Positions 6,914 to 10,568 of a stretch of DNA of 10,568 bases are shown piece by piece. The stretch is taken from contig JASHQP010000123.1 of NCBI GenBank assembly GCA_030039095.1, forward strand, positions 1-10,568, in the 5' to 3' direction. The notes beneath the pieces are model-generated. The model was not told the DNA's origin. It was given only the letters and a program-made list of their open reading frames with translations, and searched no databases. This stretch comes from Streptosporangiaceae bacterium. Its GTDB lineage: Bacteria; Actinomycetota; Actinomycetes; Streptosporangiales; Streptosporangiaceae. Numbering within the stretch: the first letter of the stretch is position 1; the number at the start of each line of letters is the position of its first letter. The translations under genes were made by a program, and so were the position numbers.

Positions 6914-8245
6914 ATGGACCCGGACGAGCGCGATCAGCTCAACCGTGTTGTCGATCACGAGGTAAAGGGTCATTTCCCGCCCGGTGCCGTGCGGCGGGCG
7001 GTGCTGCTGCGGCACGGAGACGAGCCGGGCATCGACCCCGGGCAGATGCGGCTGCGGGTGTTCGTCCCGGCACAGGACGCTGGGGATGAGCAAGCCCTCG
7101 AGGCGTGGCGGAACGCCCACCGGGCCGAAGTCGATGAACTCCGCAGCGACATTTCACGGAGACTGCCCTCGGCACGCGTGCTCGAGTTCACCATCGACGA
7201 CGCCGGCCCGGACGCGCCGTGTATCACGGTGCCCGACGACGGATCGCAGGCCGCCGGGCAACTGTCCGCACGCGAGACCGTCACCAAGGCTATTGAACTG
7301 CTGCGGGCCAACTACGTCTTTCCCGAGCAGGCCGAGCAGGCCGCCACGGCCATCGAGGCCAGGCTGGCGGCCGGCGAGTACGACAACCTTGACGAGATCG
7401 CGCTCACCGACCTGGTCACGCAGCACCTGCAGGACGCCACCGACGACCGGCACCTGGCGCTGCGGCTGGGCGGTGCGCCGCCGCCACACGCCCGGCCGGA
7501 GCCCGAGCCGCGCAAGCCAGAAGACCGCGAGGCCAGACGGCTCGCCCGGCTGCAGAGGATGCGGCTGGGCAACTTCGGCATCCGCCGGGTCGAGCGGCTG
7601 GACGGCAACGTCGGCTACATCGACCTGCGCGCAATGGCGCCCGCGGCCGTTGCGGGCCCGGCGGTCGCCGCCGCGATGGAGCTGATCGCCGGAACGTACG
7701 CGCTCATCATCGACGCGCGGCGCAACGGGGGCGGCTCGCCGGAAGGCGTGGTGTTCTGGTGCAGTTATCTGGTCGACGAGTGCCCCACGCACTTCAACGA
7801 CATCTTCAACGCCGAGACCGGTGAGACGAGACAGTTCTGGTCGCTGCCCTACGTGCCCGGCACCCGATACCTTGACCGGCCGGTCTACGTCCTGACCAGC
7901 CACCGGACCTTCTCCGGCGGCGAGGACCTCTGCTACACACTGCAGGCCGCGCAGCGCGCCGAGATCATCGGCGAGACAACCGGCGGTGGGGCGCACCCGA
8001 CCCGCGGTTACCCGGTAAGCCCGGCGGTCTCCATCGCCATACCGCACGCCCGGTCGATCAGCCCGGTCACCGGGTCGAACTGGCAGGGCACCGGCGTGAT
8101 CCCCGACACCGCCGTGCCGGCGGAGCAGGCCCGCGACACCGCCTACGCCAAGGCCCTGCGGCACGTACTGGCTCTCGACGACGTGCCTCCGCCAATCCTC
8201 GACGAAGCCAAGGACGCGCTGGCCGCACTGCCAACCGCGGCCTGA
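6914..8245 (+). CDS. S41 family (C-terminal processing/IRBP-like) peptidase with novel N-terminal domain
   Basis: Residues 115-425 of this 443-residue protein are an S41 peptidase of the IRBP-like type. A helical lead-in (about 118-190) comes first, then LDGNVGYIDLRAM (229-241), ALIIDARRNGGGSPEG (263-278), the nucleophile motif TSHRTFSGGED (S334) and IIGETTGGGAHPTRGY (351-366). A Pro/Arg-rich charged linker lies at 187-215, and no PDZ domain is evident. Residues 1-98 form a separate alpha/beta-looking domain (MRLRVFVPAQ, 45-54; VLEFTIDD, 89-96) that I do not recognise. There is no signal peptide or membrane helix, whereas many S41 enzymes are exported, so this one is probably cytoplasmic. GGAGG at 6905-6909 precedes the ATG, with a short 4-nt spacer. 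It stands alone between divergent and TA genes, and its target is unknown. Confidence 0.87.
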   Translation: MDPDERDQLNRVVDHEVKGHFPPGAVRRAVLLRHGDEPGIDPGQMRLRVFVPAQDAGDEQALEAWRNAHRAEVDELRSDISRRLPSARVLEFTIDDAGPDAPCITVPDDGSQAAGQLSARETVTKAIELLRANYVFPEQAEQAATAIEARLAAGEYDNLDEIALTDLVTQHLQDATDDRHLALRLGGAPPPHARPEPEPRKPEDREARRLARLQRMRLGNFGIRRVERLDGNVGYIDLRAMAPAAVAGPAVAAAMELIAGTYALIIDARRNGGGSPEGVVFWCSYLVDECPTHFNDIFNAETGETRQFWSLPYVPGTRYLDRPVYVLTSHRTFSGGEDLCYTLQAAQRAEIIGETTGGGAHPTRGYPVSPAVSIAIPHARSISPVTGSNWQGTGVIPDTAVPAEQARDTAYAKALRHVLALDDVPPPILDEAKDALAALPTAA

Positions 8246-8319
8246 ACCTAGAGCGACACGAAGCTGGTCGGACGAAAATCGGCCAGAAGGAAAATCGTCC
8301 TGTCTGATAACCTGGCGTT
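8246..8319 (+). promoter_or_regulatory. abrB-relE promoter region with repeats
   Basis: This AT-richer gap of 74 bp holds an imperfect inverted repeat, CTGGTCG (8264-8270) against CGGCCAG (8280-8286), and a direct repeat GAAAATCG at 8274-8281 and 8290-8297, 16 bp apart. TAACCT at 8308-8313 fits TANNNT and ends 6 nt before the antitoxin ATG, which lacks a Shine-Dalgarno. The repeats are candidate antitoxin-binding sites. The inverted repeat has no T-run, so it is a poor terminator for the S41 gene. Confidence 0.45.
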
Positions 8320-8652
8320 ATGGCAGCGACTGCGCACCGGCGCCGGCCCCATCTCACCACGCTGGCGATCCGCCGGAAAGGAATCGTCACCATCCCCGAG
8401 GCCATCCGCGAGGAACTCGACCTGCACGAAGGCGACCACTTGGTGGCGACCATCGAAGATGGCCGTCTCGTCCTGATTCCTGCCTCGGTCATCCCCGATG
8501 ACCAGGCATGGTTCTGGACCCCGGAGTGGCAGGCCAAGGAGGCAGAGGCCGACCGGGAGATCGCCGAGGGCGGGGGGACCGTCACGAGCGCAGAGGAGTT
8601 CGTCGCTGCACTCGCCGAGAGGGCGGGTCTGTCAGCGGACGACCTGGGCTGA
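8320..8652 (+). CDS. AbrB/MazE/SpoVT-type antitoxin
   Basis: This 110-residue protein has an N-terminal swapped-hairpin DNA-binding domain (about 12-54): LAIRRKGIVTIPEAIREELDL followed by EGDHLVATIEDGRLVLIP, the standard AbrB/MazE pattern. The C-terminal half is different: a Trp-rich stretch (W64, W66, W70 in DDQAWFWTPEWQ) then a long acidic region with many Glu and Ala residues (71-110), which is probably the toxin-neutralising arm. The start is ATG at 8320; TAACCT ends 6 nt upstream, suggesting a leaderless message. The RelE-like toxin gene begins 2 nt after its stop, so the two form an operon. It should bind its own promoter as a dimer or in complex with the toxin. Confidence 0.9.
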   Translation: MAATAHRRRPHLTTLAIRRKGIVTIPEAIREELDLHEGDHLVATIEDGRLVLIPASVIPDDQAWFWTPEWQAKEAEADREIAEGGGTVTSAEEFVAALAERAGLSADDLG

Positions 8653-8654
8653 CC

Positions 8655-8948
8655 GTGCCGACCTTCGAACGGCTTGCGAGTTTCCTGCGTGACTACGACG
8701 CGCTCACGCCCAGCCAGAAAGTGGCCTTCCTGCGGGCAGTGGTCATGTTCGTCGCGGACCTTCGCAGCGGGCAGGGGTTCCGCAAGAGCCTGCGCGTCAA
8801 GAAGATGGCGGGCTTCGACAACGTCTGGGAACTCACCTGGGCCCCCGACGGCAGGGCCACCTTTGAGTACGGCTCCCCTCTGAAGGAGGGTCATCCGCAT
8901 GTTCGCTGGCGGCGCGTCGGCACCCATGACATCTTCAAGCGCCCGTGA
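8655..8948 (+). CDS. RelE-like toxin (cytotoxic translational repressor family)
   Basis: This 97-residue protein has the RelE/ParE-fold pattern. N-terminal helices (TFERLASFLRDYDALTPSQKVAFLRAVVMFVADL) are followed by LRVKKMAG (46-53), the core strands VWELTWAPDGRATFEYG (57-73) and HVRWRRVGTHDIFKRP (82-97). Its basic residues (R47, K49, R84, R86, R87, H91) could contact RNA on the ribosome, as in RelE relatives that cut mRNA in the A site; which residues are catalytic is not certain. The start is GTG at 8655, 2 nt after the antitoxin stop, without a clear Shine-Dalgarno, so translation is likely coupled. A longer reading of the frame from 8508 lies within the antitoxin gene and was rejected. 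A DNA-gyrase-targeting ParE-like activity is less likely but not excluded. Confidence 0.82.
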   Translation: MPTFERLASFLRDYDALTPSQKVAFLRAVVMFVADLRSGQGFRKSLRVKKMAGFDNVWELTWAPDGRATFEYGSPLKEGHPHVRWRRVGTHDIFKRP

Positions 8949-8972
8949 CACGCGGTGAGCCACGTCCGCCCG

Positions 8973-8988
8973 ATGCACGATTGTGCAT
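8973..8988. promoter_or_regulatory. hip operator 1
   Basis: ATGCACGATTGTGCAT has perfect 6-bp arms (ATGCAC/GTGCAT) around GATT. It lies 25 bp after the RelE-like stop and is the most distal of three related sites before hipB. It is probably a HipB or HipBA binding site. Confidence 0.7.
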
Positions 8989-9023
8989 ATAGATGAGGAA
9001 GAGAGCTCGGGGATCGGATCTGA

Positions 9024-9039
9024 ATGCACGACCCTGCAT
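9024..9039. promoter_or_regulatory. hip operator 2
   Basis: ATGCACGACCCTGCAT has 5-bp arms (ATGCA/TGCAT) and the same left half as the other two sites. It starts 51 bp after operator 1. Its ATG is in frame with hipB and would add 20 residues, but this is better read as a by-product of the operator sequence. Confidence 0.65.
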
Positions 9040-9070
9040 ATTGCTTCTCGCGTGGCGCCACTGCAGGGAG

Positions 9071-9076
9071 TATGCT
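9071..9076 (+). promoter_or_regulatory. Possible -10 element of hipBA
   Basis: TATGCT fits TANNNT and ends 7 nt before the hipB ATG at 9084, so the transcript would start at or next to the start codon. No convincing -35 box is seen, which fits a promoter with weak basal activity. Confidence 0.5.
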
Positions 9077-9083
9077 TAACACT

Positions 9084-9099
9084 ATGCACGATCGTGCAA
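9084..9099. promoter_or_regulatory. hip operator 3, overlapping the hipB start codon
   Basis: ATGCACGATCGTGCAA contains the perfect 14-bp palindrome TGCACGATCGTGCA (9085-9098). It begins 60 bp after the start of operator 2. Its first three bases are the hipB start codon, so a bound protein would cover the expected transcription start. Confidence 0.7.
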
Positions 9100-9326
9100 G
9101 CGAGCCTGCCATGTGGGGTAAAGACCTGCGGCGCCGGCGCCTGGAACTACGGCTCCGCCAGGATGAGCTGGCCGCGCTCGCTGGCGTGTCTACTCGCTTT
9201 GTCCATTCCCTGGAGCAAAGCAAACCGACCGCGCGACTCGACAAGGTGCTCGCGGTGCTCCGTCAGCTCGGCCTGGATCTCGTGCTCGCGCCAGGCAGCG
9301 GAGTCCTGCGCAGTGAAGAGGGGTGA
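9084..9326 (+). CDS. hipB: HipB-like XRE-family antitoxin and repressor
   Basis: This 80-residue protein carries an XRE/Cro-type helix-turn-helix at about 25-47 (RQDELAALAGVSTRFVHSLEQSK), followed by a helix (RLDKVLAVLRQLGLDLVL) that in HipB relatives completes the dimer interface. Its place directly before a HipA kinase gene (4-nt gap) identifies it as the antitoxin and autorepressor. I chose the ATG at 9084; upstream in-frame ATGs at 9024 and 9072 lie in operator 2 and at the -10 region. The first codons (Met-His-Asp) are encoded by operator 3, so the operator and the protein's N-terminus constrain each other. No Shine-Dalgarno is present and a TANNNT hexamer ends 7 nt upstream, so a leaderless message is likely. 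Confidence 0.9.
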   Translation: MHDRASEPAMWGKDLRRRRLELRLRQDELAALAGVSTRFVHSLEQSKPTARLDKVLAVLRQLGLDLVLAPGSGVLRSEEG

Positions 9327-9330
9327 GCCA

Positions 9331-10557
9331 GTGGCACGGACACCCCTTCGCCAGTTGCGCCTGGTCAGCAGCGCCGACGTCTACAAGGCTGGCACGCTGG
9401 CGGGCACCTTGCGCCGAATGCGTGACCGCACCGAGTTCGAATACCTGCCGGCGTACCTGGCCGCCGGTGGGCCGCGCGTGGCCTGGAGTCTTCCCCCCAG
9501 GGTGGAGGCTTATATAGCCCCGGCGGCCGCGGTGCCGGCGTTCTTCGCCGGGCTGCTGCCAGAGGGCAGGCGCCTGACGGCGCTCCGCCGTACTGTCGGC
9601 ACCTCTGCTGACGACGAATTCTCCATGCTCCTCGCAGTGGGCAGTGACACGATCGGTGACGTACAGATCGTCCCGGCCGGAGATCTGCCCGCCGACACGA
9701 ATCCAGTCATGGTCGATGACTTTGGCGAGGTCGTCTTTGCTGACCTGTTCGCCCGGGCAATTGGCCAGCACCCGGACCGGATCGCTTTGCCCGGGGTACA
9801 GGACAAGGTCTCTGGGCAGATGCTGAACCTGCCTGTCCAGGGTGGGTCAGCGAGCTACATCCTGAAGCTGAACCCCCCCGAGTTTCCTCATCTTGTAGAA
9901 AGCGAGTACTTCTTCTTCCACGCAGCAGCCCGGACCCGGCTCGTGGTCGCGGAGGTCGAACTGGTTCATGACAAGGCGGGAGAGCCTGGGCTGCTTGTGC
10001 ATAGATTCGACCGGCACCGCGAAAACGGGAACGTCCGGCTCCTTGCGGTCGAGGATGCCTGCCAAGTCCTCGGCAGGTGGCCGGGCGATAAGTACATTAT
10101 CTCTACCGAAGAAGCCATCACAGGCCTTGCACAGTGCTGCCGTGCGCCAGGTGTTGCGGCTCTCGAGCTATACCGTCTGCTTGTCTTCGCGTACCTGTCC
10201 GGCAACGGAGACCTCCACGCGAAAAATTTGGCGATACTGCATGACGCGCGGGGCGAGTGGAAGGTTACGCCGGCTTATGACCTGCCTTCGTCCGCCGTCT
10301 ACGGTGACCGGACGATGGCGCTTCCCCTTGACGGGAAAATCCGGCAGCAACTCTCCTTGGCGATGCTCCGAAAGCTCGGCAACAATATCGGCATTCCGGA
10401 CCGGCTGGCTACTGAGATCGTCCGCGAACAGATCGCTGCTGCCCGGATCTGGATCGAGGACCTAGACGAGTTGCCCTTCGACGCCAACACAGTCCGGAAT
10501 CTTCGGCGTCTGATAAACGCCCGCATCCGGCACATTGAGGTGATCTCAGCGAAATAG
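9331..10557 (+). CDS. hipA: HipA-like serine/threonine kinase toxin
   Basis: This 408-residue protein is a HipA-type kinase; E. coli HipA phosphorylates glutamyl-tRNA synthetase and causes persistence. Residues 8-115 are the N-terminal subdomain 1 (SADVYKAGTLAGTLRR, then FFAGLLPEGRRLTALRR). The kinase core shows LPGVQDKV (153-160, ATP loop), YILKLNP (K179), VESEYFF (189-195), HRFDR (224-228), EDACQVLG (241-248), the catalytic GNGDLHAKN (291-299, D294) and the metal-binding TPAYDLPSS (D317). All key residues are present, so it should be active. The start is GTG at 9331, with a GAAGAGGGG purine run 7 nt upstream and the hipB stop 4 nt before. Third positions are less G/C-biased than in neighbouring genes, which may mean later acquisition. 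The target is not known. Confidence 0.92.
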   Translation: MARTPLRQLRLVSSADVYKAGTLAGTLRRMRDRTEFEYLPAYLAAGGPRVAWSLPPRVEAYIAPAAAVPAFFAGLLPEGRRLTALRRTVGTSADDEFSMLLAVGSDTIGDVQIVPAGDLPADTNPVMVDDFGEVVFADLFARAIGQHPDRIALPGVQDKVSGQMLNLPVQGGSASYILKLNPPEFPHLVESEYFFFHAAARTRLVVAEVELVHDKAGEPGLLVHRFDRHRENGNVRLLAVEDACQVLGRWPGDKYIISTEEAITGLAQCCRAPGVAALELYRLLVFAYLSGNGDLHAKNLAILHDARGEWKVTPAYDLPSSAVYGDRTMALPLDGKIRQQLSLAMLRKLGNNIGIPDRLATEIVREQIAAARIWIEDLDELPFDANTVRNLRRLINARIRHIEVISAK

Positions 10558-10568
10558 ATTCGGATACT

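Noticed and set aside
8508..8654. Upstream extension of the RelE-like toxin
   Set aside because: The stretch is Gly/Arg-rich and lies within the antitoxin gene in another frame; toxin-like sequence begins at the GTG at 8655.
9024..9083. ATG at 9024 as the hipB start
   Set aside because: The added 20 residues consist of operator and promoter sequence, and the TANNNT hexamer would fall inside the coding region.
8983..9330. A frame continuous with hipA that would extend HipA upstream by about 116 residues
   Set aside because: It overlaps the hipB gene in another frame, and the HipA subdomain 1 begins just after the GTG at 9331, which has its own purine-rich ribosome-binding site.

Overview
The window reads as a high-GC actinomycete chromosome segment (roughly 70% GC by eye). 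The signs are strong G/C preference at third codon positions, frequent GTG starts, a Ddn-like F420-dependent oxidoreductase, and first genes of transcription units that look leaderless. I cannot name the genus. No rRNA, tRNA, CRISPR array, insertion sequence or phage module was seen.

Layout. Positions 1-426 hold no gene I can defend. A VapBC-type toxin-antitoxin (TA) pair lies on the minus strand (1097-427), preceded by two abutting inverted repeats. A TetR regulator and an F420-dependent nitroreductase-family enzyme form a plus-strand pair (1281-2486). They meet tail to tail with a minus-strand operon of a family 2 glycosyltransferase followed by an aldo/keto reductase (4761-2481, reading frames overlapping by 20 nt). 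Divergent from that operon, across a 148-bp gap with two overlapping CATATG palindromes, is a membrane-anchored endonuclease/exonuclease/phosphatase-fold protein (4910-5974). It converges on a class I SAM methyltransferase (6749-5985). A cytoplasmic-looking S41 peptidase with an unrecognised N-terminal domain follows (6914-8245). The right end carries two more TA modules: an AbrB/MazE-type antitoxin with a RelE-like toxin (8320-8948), and HipBA (9084-10557) behind three copies of a TGCACG-type palindrome, the last of which contains the hipB start codon.

How the genes fit together. Three unrelated TA families in about 10 kb, in an area of short operons with changing orientation, suggest an accessory island. 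The glycosyltransferase, reductase, methyltransferase and membrane phosphoesterase-fold protein could act on a cell-surface glycan or glycolipid, but that is inference from context. The TetR and F420 enzyme genes look like a self-regulated redox or detoxification pair.

The clearest signal beyond the genes is regulatory. Five genes that start transcription units (vapB-like, tetR, EEP, abrB-like, hipB) each have a TANNNT hexamer ending 6-7 nt before the ATG and no Shine-Dalgarno site. Downstream or coupled genes (F420 enzyme, aldo/keto reductase) and the glycosyltransferase and S41 genes have recognisable SD sequences. At the vapB, tetR and hipB starts an inverted repeat overlaps or abuts the same element. 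I found no convincing undescribed multi-gene system. The S41 gene with its novel N-terminus and the glycosyltransferase/reductase cluster are the best candidates for new biology.
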